Shown: positions 1 to 9,887, counted from the first letter of the stretch. The stretch is DNA of 64,000 nucleotides from Pilasporangium apinafurcum (GCA_001600495.1 BCKE01000038.1:257780-321779); one strand, 5' to 3'. Numbers and translations are program-made. The notes: generated by a model from the letters alone, not told the origin.

Positions 1-2259
1 AATTTTTTTCTCCAATGCTGGCAATTCAACCGTTAATACTTTGTTTAGTTGTTTACTGATCACTTCGGAGGCGGCAATGTGCTCATTCATACGCATCGCA
101 AGCTCCTGATGTTGAGTAGACATGGCTGAGAAAGCGTTAGCACCAACCATTAGACCCTGCTTGGTATCCTGTCGTGAAGTGGCTCGCATGCGACGGATGT
201 CCAATTCCAACAACTCGATCTTTTCCTCGATACTGACAATCATTTTACCCTGAAATTGCTGTGCTTCATCAAGCTTACGGGACTTTGAGTCAATTTGGGC
301 GACAGCTTGATCTACGGCCTGTACACTTTGCGTATTGCTCGAAATATGGCCTTCATGGAGCGTCACAGCATCCTCCAAATCATTCATCGCGTCTTCAAGT
401 CGTCGCATCCGCGCACCGACCGACATATTTTGCTTCCGGAAAAGCGCTTTTTCCGGGTTTGTTCCGTTCAGGATCTGAAGACGTTTAAGCTGCACTAACC
501 GTGCAAATACCCGCATCCACAACGTTTTGATTTCCTCTCTTGCTAAAGGCATGCGCGTCTCTTGGATGTGAGCCACTTCTGCGGGCAATTCCGACTTCCT
601 GAGTGCGTCACTTTGGCGTTTGAGATTCCGCTCCTCACGGCGTGACCGATCGAGTGTGATTGCTGTGGCTATCGTGTGTTGAGCGCTAAAAAAATTGGAT
701 ATAGTGGCTGAGTGGTGTATGGCCACTGGAGAATGAGTGCGAACGGAAGACGGACGAAAGACTTCCAAGTTCTCGTCCTGAGATTTTTGTTGATGGAGAA
801 CACGTGATCTAGATGCCGACAGATATGCATCCGGGACTTCTTCTTCTTGGATTTCTTCGTGATGGTCGTCATCGATCACATGTTCGATAACTGGTGCAGC
901 TACCACAGGCTCAAGAAGATCAGTACGTGGGCTTACATGCTTGCTTGGAGCGAGTTCCTCCTCTGCCTGGTGGTTCGTAATAACCGTCTGTTCTTCTACC
1001 ACTACATCAATCGGCCCTTCGGATGGTATTGAAAGATAATCCTCAACACTCTCACTACTGCTTGGCGGTACTTCTGCAGTTTCATCTTCATTAACCAGCG
1101 GAATTGGTTGAATTACTTCGGTTGAAATGGATTCATGCAATGGCTCAGGCTCGTTTAGGATATCGATCTCATCAATGTTGGGGTCTATATCAGTGTTCAC
1201 AACCGTTTCAGTTTGTAAATCATCAGTCCCATCACCAGGTTCGAACTCGGATTCAGATGATACAGGTTCAGGTGTTTGCACTTCGAACGCGACTGAGGAA
1301 TAATTGGCAGGCTCTTGTTGTTCGTTGTCACTTTCATATGTTTGTAATCTGGGGTTATTCAATATTTCTTCTGACTCCAGAATATTATCGAACACATTAC
1401 TCGGCAAAAGTGTTGAATCGGGTTTGTCGATAACTTCTACTGATTCGACTAAAATAGGTGGAATATCAATTTCAGGTGCGGGTAATTCTTCAATCGATGC
1501 GATTGCGTTTTCGCTGGTGACGATACTTTCAGAATGCAATGTCGGTTTTCTCCCCACCATATAAGCGTCATTTGGAAGCGCTGTTTGCGACAGTTCTTGC
1601 TTGGTATTATTATTTTCCTCTTCTCCATCACTTTCATCTGTGCCAATGGACTTGACAACCATTTCCAAGCCTATACGCATATCGTCAATGGTTTGTTCGT
1701 GCTTATCCATCTTCTTGGTCAAGTCTTTGATCTCCATTTTGACACGTGAAAGGTACTCAAATTTCTTCTCTAGCATGTCCAAGTGCGCTTGCATCGACTC
1801 TTCCATTTGATGCACGTGCTGATACACTTGATTCGAAGATTCCACCAGGCGCTCATCTATCCCGGACGTCATTTTCTCCTCCATACCATGAAGATATGAA
1901 GTTACAAGCACTTTCACCTGTTCTCCAGTGAATGCCTCTATCTGCGACTCGATTTGACCGATGTGTTCCTGTACGCGAAGTTGCATTGCCTGTACTTCAT
2001 CGAGTGTCTCCATCGATTTCTGCTCGCTTTGCTGCTGCTGTTGACGCAATGACACACTTTCATTCTGTAACACCTGCAATGCATTTTGCAGTTGCAATTG
2101 TGTCGCTTCGAGCGTGCTCAGCTGTCGTGTTTGTCGGTCATTTGTCTGCATTAGCTGATGCACTTGCTTCGTTAGGATGGACACAATGTTGTCCATTGCG
2201 CTCTCCTGTGCTGCCAGCACATCTGCCAGCTCCGGTATCATCTCTTCAAGCTTATTCAT
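1..2259 (-). CDS. Large coiled-coil protein, 3' end outside window (partial)
   Basis: The frame is open for 753 codons from the ATG at 2259 to position 1, with no stop, so the C-terminus lies beyond the left edge. Residues 1 to about 260 are rich in Gln, Glu, Leu and Lys with heptad-like spacing and look like a long coiled coil. The middle (about 270-520) is acidic, Ser/Glu/Pro-rich and probably disordered. From about 560 onward a basic segment leads into a second coiled coil. I recognise no catalytic domain, signal peptide or membrane segment, so a scaffold or cytoskeletal role is only an inference. An in-frame TAA lies at 2311-2313. The codons between it and the ATG also read as plausible protein, so a short upstream exon joined near 2310 cannot be excluded. 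Confidence 0.75.
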   Translation of the reverse strand, partial: MNKLEEMIPELADVLAAQESAMDNIVSILTKQVHQLMQTNDRQTRQLSTLEATQLQLQNALQVLQNESVSLRQQQQQSEQKSMETLDEVQAMQLRVQEHIGQIESQIEAFTGEQVKVLVTSYLHGMEEKMTSGIDERLVESSNQVYQHVHQMEESMQAHLDMLEKKFEYLSRVKMEIKDLTKKMDKHEQTIDDMRIGLEMVVKSIGTDESDGEEENNNTKQELSQTALPNDAYMVGRKPTLHSESIVTSENAIASIEELPAPEIDIPPILVESVEVIDKPDSTLLPSNVFDNILESEEILNNPRLQTYESDNEQQEPANYSSVAFEVQTPEPVSSESEFEPGDGTDDLQTETVVNTDIDPNIDEIDILNEPEPLHESISTEVIQPIPLVNEDETAEVPPSSSESVEDYLSIPSEGPIDVVVEEQTVITNHQAEEELAPSKHVSPRTDLLEPVVAAPVIEHVIDDDHHEEIQEEEVPDAYLSASRSRVLHQQKSQDENLEVFRPSSVRTHSPVAIHHSATISNFFSAQHTIATAITLDRSRREERNLKRQSDALRKSELPAEVAHIQETRMPLAREEIKTLWMRVFARLVQLKRLQILNGTNPEKALFRKQNMSVGARMRRLEDAMNDLEDAVTLHEGHISSNTQSVQAVDQAVAQIDSKSRKLDEAQQFQGKMIVSIEEKIELLELDIRRMRATSRQDTKQGLMVGANAFSAMSTQHQELAMRMNEHIAASEVISKQLNKVLTVELPALEKKI

Positions 2260-2722
2260 GATCACTTCTCCATCAGGAGAAACATGCAGATAAAATTCGT
2301 TGTTTGGTGCTTAAATACCTGAAACGACTTTGACGAAAAGACACACAAAGAAAGAAAAGACAGGGACGAGACCAGCAAAAGTGTAGCCTTGGAAGAGCAC
2401 CAGAACACGTGATTTACTGTGCCATTGGTCTCAGCTGCGATTATGATAATGTACGGGCCAGGAAACAGCAGGAAAAATCAACTGGTAGTGCTTAGTTCGG
2501 ATGGTTGATATAGGATGGAGACTATTTTGCGTTCGAGTAAATGCATAAAACCCCACAATACTGATCTTTCAAGTATAGGAATGCAATCATCCCGCTGTAG
2601 ATTGGCCGGACGACTTTGATCCTCTGTGAAAGCAGCAGGGTTCATTTGCTGTTAGCTAGAGTGAATCCAAGGCATGTGATGGGTAAACTCGATACCGGTC
2701 TGGGATTGTATTTCGCCTCGCT

Positions 2723-2746
2723 AATATTTAACATATGTTAAATATT
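2723..2746. repeat. Perfect 24-bp AT-rich palindrome
   Basis: The 24 bases equal their own reverse complement, centred on CATATG. The palindrome sits directly at the edge of the dispersed repeat copy at 2747-2952, so it may be part of that element's end or its target. It could also be a simple AT-rich cruciform. Confidence 0.7.
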
Positions 2747-2952
2747 GAAGAAAGATCATATGAGGTACTATTTGGTAACTCAGGGACAACCTTTGTTTAC
2801 TTTGAGTTTCTTCCAAACCACTATAGCGTCTCGTCCAAGCAATCAAAGCGTAGGTCATTCTCCACACTAGCAAACTAGTGCAAAAATTCAACACCTCGAG
2901 GAAAAGCATAGCATATAAAAATCTTATATGGCTTGAATTAATGACGAACTCG
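2747..2952 (-). repeat. Dispersed repeat, copy A
   Basis: Read on the minus strand, this stretch aligns with 61186-61366 on the plus strand over its whole length. Shared blocks include a TTTGGAAGAAAC run, an AAAGTAAACAAA run, a GTACCTCAT run and a TATATGCTATG run, with scattered substitutions and one insertion of roughly 20 bp in this copy. It contains no ORF. It looks like a relic of a mobile element; copy B lies about 760 bp upstream of a transposase-like ORF. Confidence 0.75.
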
Positions 2953-3157
2953 TGAGTACTTCATTACAAAATAATTGATACCAATAGATGTAGCCATTTG
3001 TCAAAGAATATCGAGAATCTGATTGGTAAAAAATCCAGTTGGTCAATATCTGATTCTACCTGACTCTACCAACATTCCTAAAAACGAGGTTTTTTGTAAA
3101 CTTAAACAGTTTCAACGGATTGGTTATCATTCTGTATTTGTCCAACTGCTGGGGCTA

Positions 3158-4333
3158 ATGGAGTCATCGTCATCCTCATCACTGATGTTTGATGCTGTAG
3201 AGAAACCACCGCAGCTGACTGTGGACGATAGCAAACAGCAACAGCTTTCACAGGCGAGTGCGCCTCCTCTGGTGGACGAGCTGACCAGCCAACAGGAGCA
3301 GCCAGTCGCCTATCCATTCCAATATCAGTATAACGCTCATCCTCATTCGTACCATCATCAGCTTCGAGCACCAGTGTGTTATCCAGTGCATAATAATACC
3401 AGCAATAGCCACCTTTACTACCCCCAGCAACCATACTATCCAAGCTATGGTGATGACCGACGCTATTTAGCTACTGAGAGTTCACCTTACCAGCCACTAG
3501 TATATCCAGGACACCGCTACCCTCCTGTTCCCAGACCAGCCACACCGACCGGATGCTGTTTGGACACAACAAAACTCTTGGTATTCCACACGCTGAATGC
3601 GCTGCTGGGTTACGGAGCATTCACAGTGCTGATCTCGGCTGTATGCCTATCGGTCTCATTAATTCCCATTTTCTGCATTGGCCTTCTAGGCTTTCGACTG
3701 ATGCTCTATGGCGTCTTTGGTCTCGCGCAGCTCGATGTTGCGCTCTATAACTATATCGCACTACCAGACCAATATATCTACATGCGTGTACCACCGCATG
3801 TGGGTGTCTTTAGCGGTAAACGATTGGCACCGAGTCTGAAATCGTTCTCGCCGTTGTCGCTCATGGCGCTCATTTACTTCCTGACCATCAAGTTTGGCGT
3901 CGCGTTCCTCAGTTCAGTGGTGCTTTCCGTCGTACTTGCAGCACCACTCTCACTGCTCTACTCAATGATGAGTGATCAAGATGTGATGTTTTCGCTCACC
4001 ACGGCCGATGCAATTTCTTACAAGAGCGATCCAGTGGAGTATCTCGTGTGTGTGGTCTGTCTTACGGTCATCGGGGTTGCATTGATGCACGTGGTAGCGA
4101 AGTTGTCGCTGTACGCCACGCAGTTCTTCTGTTGCGAACGTGTTACTACCTACTATCATACTCGAAATGGGCAGGATAGTTGGGAATATGGCGATCATTA
4201 TCACCATCACCAGCATCGCAAACATAAGCATCACCATCATCACCGCCATCATCGTCACCATCGGGAATGTGAGGCTGAGCAGCAATCACCAGTGTTCTCT
4301 TCTGCTACCTATTACGGCACCGTCAATGCTTAA
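3158..4333 (+). CDS. Multi-pass membrane protein, tandem family copy 1 (His-rich tail)
   Basis: An intronless 391-residue protein. The ATG at 3158 was chosen because the product then starts like its paralogues, with a short polar N-terminus leading to an ASAPP motif; codons upstream lack an ATG. The first 160 residues or so are Pro/Tyr/Gln-rich and disordered. A core of about 200 residues follows with long hydrophobic segments: a double span ending in LDVALYNYI, a third after FSPLSL, and a fourth before the Cys-Cys motif FFCCER. The tail is extremely His-rich, then ends in YYGTVNA. The core resembles the bacterial four-helix Sensor-type membrane domain, but that is a weak pattern match from memory. 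Function unknown. It is the first of four intact paralogues in a row on one strand, implying local duplication. Confidence 0.85.
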   Translation: MESSSSSSLMFDAVEKPPQLTVDDSKQQQLSQASAPPLVDELTSQQEQPVAYPFQYQYNAHPHSYHHQLRAPVCYPVHNNTSNSHLYYPQQPYYPSYGDDRRYLATESSPYQPLVYPGHRYPPVPRPATPTGCCLDTTKLLVFHTLNALLGYGAFTVLISAVCLSVSLIPIFCIGLLGFRLMLYGVFGLAQLDVALYNYIALPDQYIYMRVPPHVGVFSGKRLAPSLKSFSPLSLMALIYFLTIKFGVAFLSSVVLSVVLAAPLSLLYSMMSDQDVMFSLTTADAISYKSDPVEYLVCVVCLTVIGVALMHVVAKLSLYATQFFCCERVTTYYHTRNGQDSWEYGDHYHHHQHRKHKHHHHHRHHRHHRECEAEQQSPVFSSATYYGTVNA

Positions 4334-4617
4334 CACCAAAAAGAAGAAGTATCTGGGAATGTATAGATGGAGTAGCTTCTGCTTGTCATCAGTAATTGAT
4401 TGTAAATGAATGTGTGTCTATGTGTTTGTTTCCAATCATTCCGCCATCCAAGTAATCCATACCATTGGATCAATTGAGAAACGGAATGATGGTCGAATGG
4501 TGATGCTTCGCCAACATTCTCATTAATTTCAGGAATGGTTGTCACAAATGAAGAGCTCCCTGAAAAACGAGACTTCGCTGTCAGGAGTCACTGCATTTCT
4601 TGTTCTGCACAGCACCA

Positions 4618-5592
4618 ATGGAGAAGCAAAAGACCGTCGACACGTACGACTACAGTACTTCCGCTGACCATAATCGCTATGATAGAGCTGCTACGAGCAG
4701 ATATCCAGTCCCCCATGCCCCACCGATGGATGATGAGAATCACAACGCTCCTTCGTATGCCATCCCAGTTTACCAAGACAATCAGCCGCCGTATGGGCAA
4801 TATCAACCATCGTATCAGTATCAACACCAACAACATCAGCCGTTGCGACCGAATGTGTATATTCCTCCTGCCTACAGTCGTGACTATCGCTCTCACGGCT
4901 GGATCGGCTCGACGCTGAAACTCGCCATTTTTCATTTGTTAAACGCGATTCTTGGGATTACAGCATTTGCGGTGGTTGTCACAGGCACGAGTGTGTCGAT
5001 CGGTCTCATCCCTGCGTGCTGCATTGGGTTATGTTTCTTCCGTGCTGTGCTGTTTATCGTCGGATACCTCGCGGAATTGGACGTGAGTCTCTACAACTAC
5101 ATCTCTCCTCCGGACGAGCACGTCTACGTTGGTATCCCGCACCAAGCGCATGTGTTTGGCCTGTCCGGTCAGCGATTATCACCCCGACTATCGTCATTCT
5201 CGCCGTTGGCATTGGTGGCCACGCTCTATTTTGTCACGATCAAGTTTGTGTTGGCAATCGCCAGCTGCATTGCTGTGAGCATGTTCTTGTCCTTGCCAAC
5301 CACGCTAATCTATGCACTGAGTGACGACCATGTAGCCGATTCCGTTGGATTTTTCGGAGATGATGAAGACAGTAGAGTCACACTGAGCAACGATCCACTG
5401 GGTTTTGTGATCATATGGTGTAGTTTGTTTGTCATCAGCATTGCGCTCATGCATGTAGTCGCCATTTTATCCCGCAAGGCTACACGGGTGTTCTGTTGTG
5501 AGAAATTCTCTACCTATCACTACATTCGCACAATGCAACCACCCGCAGCAGATGGACCAGCGTCTTCATATGGCGCCACAGGAGTGTATTAG
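4618..5592 (+). CDS. Multi-pass membrane protein, tandem family copy 2
   Basis: A 324-residue intronless paralogue of the gene ending at 4333, in the same orientation after a 284-bp spacer. The ATG at 4618 gives a polar, Tyr/Pro/Gln-rich N-terminal tail of about 95 residues. The conserved core follows: a double hydrophobic span, then LDVSLYNYI, a PPDEHVYVG loop, FSPLAL plus a third span with TIKF, and a last span ending at ATRVFCCEK. The C-terminus closes with SSYGATGVY, matching the YG[AT] ending of the other copies. This copy lacks the His tail of copy 1. A loop insertion of acidic residues lies before the last span. Its job is unknown; a plasma or internal membrane location is inferred from hydrophobicity only. 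Confidence 0.85.
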   Translation: MEKQKTVDTYDYSTSADHNRYDRAATSRYPVPHAPPMDDENHNAPSYAIPVYQDNQPPYGQYQPSYQYQHQQHQPLRPNVYIPPAYSRDYRSHGWIGSTLKLAIFHLLNAILGITAFAVVVTGTSVSIGLIPACCIGLCFFRAVLFIVGYLAELDVSLYNYISPPDEHVYVGIPHQAHVFGLSGQRLSPRLSSFSPLALVATLYFVTIKFVLAIASCIAVSMFLSLPTTLIYALSDDHVADSVGFFGDDEDSRVTLSNDPLGFVIIWCSLFVISIALMHVVAILSRKATRVFCCEKFSTYHYIRTMQPPAADGPASSYGATGVY

Positions 5593-6413
5593 CTCCGCCG
5601 TTATTGTTTTTAATCACGCGTTCCTCTCGCAAGCAGTACGAAATACCCAAATTTCAGGGCAGTTTTGACATATCGTCAAATCTGGAAATTTCTGTTGCAC
5701 TGAGCTAAAAGGACAGCAATATAGCTTTCTATCTTCTAATCTTAATTTTGATGGCATATTCATTGAGTGCTATGCCAAGATTGAGAACGGTCGCTTTGAA
5801 ATTAACCATTCCTAGCAGGTGTGCATGCCTCTTTCCAAGCTCATACAATTTGCTATATATTTAAGATATTCCAACTACGTACTTAGTTGAAATAATACAG
5901 TATATTCTATGCTGTTTGCGCTTAGTAGATGCAGTAGAGCATTTGCCAGCAGTCTCAGATCTCTAGGTTGAAGTATTCGAGAAATGGCGCGTGCGATACG
6001 GGTATATCGTACAAAAAAGTGATGTACACTTACAAAGTAAGGTGGAATATGTGAAAAGACATGCGCAAAGCGCTAGAATTTGCTCAATTTGTGTGTGAGG
6101 CATCCAAATTCACTCAAAATTCCACGAAAATTGTGGATTGCTTCACATTTAAGGGAATATCTGCAACCACAATGCTGAATTCAATATTTTTCGCTTTTTT
6201 TCATCTAGAGATATAGAGCTTTCATTGTACTAGCTTTCACCTGTTCACTGCAAATTCCGGATTTGACGATAGAGCTAATCGTCACCTGGTGCTTACTGAT
6301 TGCTAGAGGGACGCGTGATTAACCTTTATTCTCCCATTTCTCCCACCGATGGGATATACTTTGATCTGCTTTTCTTCTCCCTATCGATAGAAACTTGTTT
6401 TCAATTCTCCGCG
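5593..6413. other. Intergenic region before the Fanzor relic
   Basis: AT-rich sequence with no supportable gene. An imperfect inverted repeat lies at about 5650-5695 (AAATTTC on the left, GGAAATTT on the right). It might be a hairpin at the end of the inserted element, but no matching partner was found beyond 7802. Frame-matched sequence upstream of 6414 may belong to the degraded nuclease gene, but I could not recognise it. Confidence 0.5.
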
Positions 6414-7802
6414 ATGAGATCTTTTCTCCACTATCCCTCTTCCCAAGAAAGGATGCAAGTCAATGACAGTACATGCCCGAGGAGATCAACATTGATTCCG
6501 GTCTCAAGGATACCAAGCCAAGACTATCCAGATTGGTAGAAATGGCACGTAAAAAGTAGATCTCGAGGATTGCGGTTACCGTCCAAGACTGATTTGAGTA
6601 CGGACTCCTCGTACAAATATGTGAAGAGCATAGCATCCAAATCGTGGCTCACGCTGATCAAACGATGCAAGATAGATAAACCAATTCCAAACAGCATCTT
6701 GAAAGTGAGATTGTATCCAACGAAGGAACAGAAGCAACTTCTCAACAAGATGTTTGATATCAGAAAGTCTTGGAGTGTCCTCACTGACAGAGATGTCAAC
6801 GCTGCTAGAAACATCTTTTTCAAGAATGGACACCTCCAGCAGCGTCCCATGAAAGAGAAAGACATGACGGCACTTCCTGACAATTACGTTCCCGATACTG
6901 TCGTTGGGATTGACCCTGGTACGTGGTCGCTCTGCACTGCCATTCATGTGCGAGAAGCTGATGTGGAAGAGAAGAAAGCGAAATGCAACGGAAGGAAACC
7001 CAAATAGAACCAAGCGAAGGAGCCGAAGCAGAAACGACGAAAGAAGCGGAAGAAGAAAAGGGAGAGGAGACACAAGCACGGTGTTCGACGCAAGCGAGCC
7101 AGTAACCAACAGTACGGCATTCAACAGATGTCTACGCGAGAGTACAGGCATCTTGCCGGGATGAACAAGTGTACATTCTAGCACGAGAAATTGAAGGAGC
7201 GGGAACATGAGTATGGAAGGATTATCCGGGAGATACCTTCGTTCAAGACAGCGTCGTATGAGCAGTATATGACAAACGTCAAATACGTGTGGAGACATCT
7301 CGATTTCTTGGTGAGCTTTCGTGCATCGCATCCATTTCGTAAATGGCGTTTCCTTCAGTCGAGACTTAGTCAGAAGACATTGGCACATCTGGCAAAGCAG
7401 TTGGTACCCGCGCCAAATCCTCAGGTTTGCATTGACCTCGGTAATTGGAGTCAACAGAACTTCGTCAAGGGTTACGCTCATGGACCCGTGAAGTGATTCA
7501 CATGTAAGCTGGCAAGGCGTGCGGCCGTGCTGCAGACCAACGAATACTACACGAGTTAACGATGCTCCGAGTGCTACTAGCAGCTTGAGGAGACGCCATT
7601 TTTGATAAAAAAGGCTGATGGAACCGCAAGCATCAAGTTTTCCCTCCAGGTTCTTCGCTGTAACAACAGCGAGTGCAGAATCACGTGGGAACGAGATGTG
7701 AATGCGTCGAAGAACATCCTTACACTCGCTATGTGCCTCCTACATGGACTTCCAAGACTGCCAGAGTTACAACGAGGAAGAAAGAATGTAGGAAGAGAAT
7801 AG
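6414..7802 (+). pseudogene. Fanzor/TnpB-type RNA-guided nuclease relic
   Basis: One reading frame (the frame of 6414) carries the hallmarks of the TnpB/Fanzor family: an OrfB-type N-terminal motif KVRLYPTKEQKQLL (about 6705-6745), the RuvC-I motif VVGIDPGTWS (about 6900), a Lys/Arg-rich stretch, a helical block with FRKWRFLQSRL, a RuvC-II-like VCIDLGNWS (about 7430), then NEYYTS, RCSECY and LRCNNSEC (zinc-ribbon cysteines) followed by WERDVNASKNI (about 7690-7720). Six in-frame stops (at 6537, 7005, 7179, 7494, 7557 and 7578) make it non-coding as a single protein, yet I find no frameshift. The region between the N-terminal motif and RuvC-I is only about 50 codons, much shorter than expected, and holds an extra RDVNAARN motif. 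In living relatives such proteins cut DNA guided by an omega RNA; this copy looks dead. Confidence 0.8.
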
Positions 7803-8086
7803 AGTGTAGGAAAAGTATCCGTGGACATTGGGGGAGTCAACCAACTTTTCAAACATGTCCACACGGTTAGGTCGTATTCTGGTAATCACCAGTACGAATC
7901 TATTGAAGGCGCAGTAGTTCAAAGAGAACATGGATACATCCAGTCCATAGTTTTGAGGAGGTAGTCTTGCCATCATTCTCATGTGGAATGTTGACTTGAA
8001 TATTGGTTGATCATCCAACAAACAGAACTTTTACGAAGTTTACATTCACTGAATGGCACACAAGCGAACCTAGGAGGATCAAAAGT
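7803..8086. other. Spacer, probably 3' end of the Fanzor element
   Basis: No gene is seen. If the element carried a guide RNA (omega RNA), this side, downstream of the nuclease frame, is where one would look. I see no clear structured RNA or terminal inverted repeat by eye. Confidence 0.35.
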
Positions 8087-8499
8087 TTTGATGCTACAGA
8101 GAAACCGCTCAAGACCATGCACCACCCTTCTTTACTAGATGCGAATGTTTCTTAGAGGTCTGTAGTGACTGACTCCATTGATTCAATCGAGAAAGGAGTC
8201 GCAATTCCAGTTGTTACATCAGTCGATTTATTACCATCTGAACGATCCAGTTCATTATGACAGTAACTTAGAGATGTGCGTCTCCATCGCACTCTCCTTC
8301 CTCTTCCATGCGTTCTTCCCATATAGTGAGACTATTCGCAATCATTTCGATGGATTTTTTTGGAATGCTACTGTTCACAATCCTACCGTTGGTTTTTCTG
8401 GCGGTGGAGGTCGTGCTGATTCCACCGATTGCTCGACTTTCACAACGAGCGGCCAAATACTTCTGCTGCAGCGCCGCTGTATGCCACTACAACCAGTAA
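8087..8499 (+). pseudogene. Truncated fifth copy of the tandem membrane family
   Basis: The C-terminal part (about 8308-8499) encodes a final hydrophobic span ending in IPPIARLSQRAAKYFCC and then CHYN, matching the last span and Cys-Cys region of the neighbouring paralogues. Around 8225-8260 a stretch resembles the loop before that span (acidic and Asn-Asp-Pro residues). At 8087-8108 a 20-base piece matches copy 1 at 3188-3207 with two differences. The first three spans and most of the N-terminal tail are missing, so the copy has a large internal deletion. The Fanzor relic lies immediately upstream, so insertion followed by deletion may have broken it; the order of events is inference. Confidence 0.65.
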
Positions 8500-8768
8500 C
8501 GAACACGCAGCGTAAGTGCGAGAGCTGCAGGGTCCAAGTATTCATAGCTTTATGCGTGAGGAATTAAATGAAAATGTATCCATTTCTATTTTGTTAAAAT
8601 ATACTTCATTCGTAAAAATTTGAATAAATATCCATTTGGTTAAATAGAATGTATGTTTTTTTGAAGGAATGTTTGTCGTTCTATTCTGTCTTTGGAGTGA
8701 GATGGTGGTAAGCCAAGTGCACTCTTCGAATTTTTTTCCTCCACTCAACGACACAGTTGGCCACCAAC

Positions 8769-9641
8769 ATGAAAGACGTCAGCGATTCTTCCTACGCGCC
8801 ATACGTGCAGGCGAGTGCGCCACCACTACAGCCAACGAACGACAATCCTTCTCATTTCTACCTCTACGACCAACAGCAGCAGCAGTATCACCAGCAGCAG
8901 CAAATCCCCTTTGCTCGTCCCATTCCAGTGGATTATGACGATTATCCACATATTAGAAGCAGAAATGACCCCAGTAATACTCGTCGTAGTCTGCTCTACT
9001 CGACACTCAAGATGATTGTGTTCCATCTCCTCAACTACTGCCTCGGTGTGATTGGCTTCTGCGTCGTTATATTTGGTGTGACATTGTCCGCGGGGCTATT
9101 GCCGCTCTGTTGTGCGGGTGTCCTTGTCTTCCGTCTGTTAATGTCGATCATTCCGCTTTTGGCGGAGATGGACATCACCCTGCACAATTTTATCGCAACC
9201 GTAGACGAGCAGATCTATGTCGGTCTACCGCGTCATCGATTTGCGCTCAGTGGCAGTTTGGAAGGTTCTCGCTTGTCTCCAGAGCTGTTCACTTTTTCCC
9301 GGTCAACTGTCATCGCTATACTCTACTTTCTCACAATCAAATTTGGTGTGGGAATCTTCAGTATCGTCTCACTTTCGCTGGCATTCTCATTCCCACTCAA
9401 TGCGATTTCGTCAGAAGATATGCGTGAAGATTTCTCAGGCTTCTCTGGTACTTTGGTGTTAGTCGTACTGTCGCTGGTACTCTTTGTGATGGGGATGACG
9501 CTGATGCCATTCGTTGCGCGAGTGTCGATGACAGCAACCAAATACTTTTGCGCCGAGAAGTTTACAGCCTACACGCATGTGCGGCAGCATAACGCAGAGA
9601 ACAGAGCAGTGCATATGTTCTACGGTGCTACCACTGTGTAG
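8769..9641 (+). CDS. Multi-pass membrane protein, tandem family copy 3
   Basis: A 290-residue intronless paralogue. The first ATG of the frame, at 8769, gives MKDVSDSSYAPYVQASAPP, which carries the same ASAPP motif near the N-terminus as copy 1 and supports this start. A Gln/Tyr-rich tail precedes the core: a double span, MDITLHNFI, a VDEQIYVGLP loop, a third span with TIKFGVG, and a last span leading to KYFCAEKF. One of the paired cysteines seen in copies 1 and 2 is Ala here. It ends in FYGATTV. Two AATAAA-type signals occur downstream (near 9817 and 9912). Function unknown. Confidence 0.85.
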   Translation: MKDVSDSSYAPYVQASAPPLQPTNDNPSHFYLYDQQQQQYHQQQQIPFARPIPVDYDDYPHIRSRNDPSNTRRSLLYSTLKMIVFHLLNYCLGVIGFCVVIFGVTLSAGLLPLCCAGVLVFRLLMSIIPLLAEMDITLHNFIATVDEQIYVGLPRHRFALSGSLEGSRLSPELFTFSRSTVIAILYFLTIKFGVGIFSIVSLSLAFSFPLNAISSEDMREDFSGFSGTLVLVVLSLVLFVMGMTLMPFVARVSMTATKYFCAEKFTAYTHVRQHNAENRAVHMFYGATTV

Positions 9642-9683
9642 GAGGATGCGATGGGATAATATAAGTAGGAAGTATAGGTAAAG

Positions 9684-9718
9684 GTGAGGATGATGATGAT
9701 GATGATGATGATAATGAT
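9684..9718. repeat. GAT trinucleotide microsatellite
   Basis: A run of GATGATGAT units, ending with one ATAATGATAA variant, lies in the presumed 3' untranslated region of the membrane-protein gene ending at 9641. Confidence 0.8.
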
Positions 9719-9837
9719 AAGCTCTGGCCACTGATTCCTGAGTTGGTTCATGGATTGGAAGGAAATTGCGTCAATCCACTTGTCCGTTTGGATCCTGATT
9801 TCTCCCACCTACTACTAAATAAAACCTCATTTTCGAG

Positions 9838-9887
9838 ATAGTGACATAAATCATCTTTATACTTTTTGTAAATCATTATGTCACTAT
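9838..9887. repeat. 12-bp inverted repeat (hairpin) with 26-nt loop
   Basis: The left arm at 9838-9849 (ATAGTGACATAA) is the exact reverse complement of 9876-9887. It lies between two copies of an AATAAAACCTC motif (near 9817 and 9912), downstream of copy 3. It could be an RNA 3'-end structure or a tiny foldback element. Confidence 0.7.

Larger units (their letters stand above)
2260..3157. other. Intergenic region between divergent genes
   Basis: No convincing gene is seen on either strand. The right half holds a dispersed repeat copy (2747-2952) and a perfect 24-bp palindrome (2723-2746). The remainder should contain the promoters of the divergent flanking genes, but I see no clear core element. 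Confidence 0.6.

Noticed and set aside
6576-7481. Minus-strand ORF of about 301 codons
   Set aside because: It is antisense to the Fanzor relic, which carries the recognisable motifs; the composition is not protein-like.
9684-9718. GAT repeat considered as a CRISPR-like or structured array
   Set aside because: It is a plain trinucleotide microsatellite without spacers; the host is a eukaryote.
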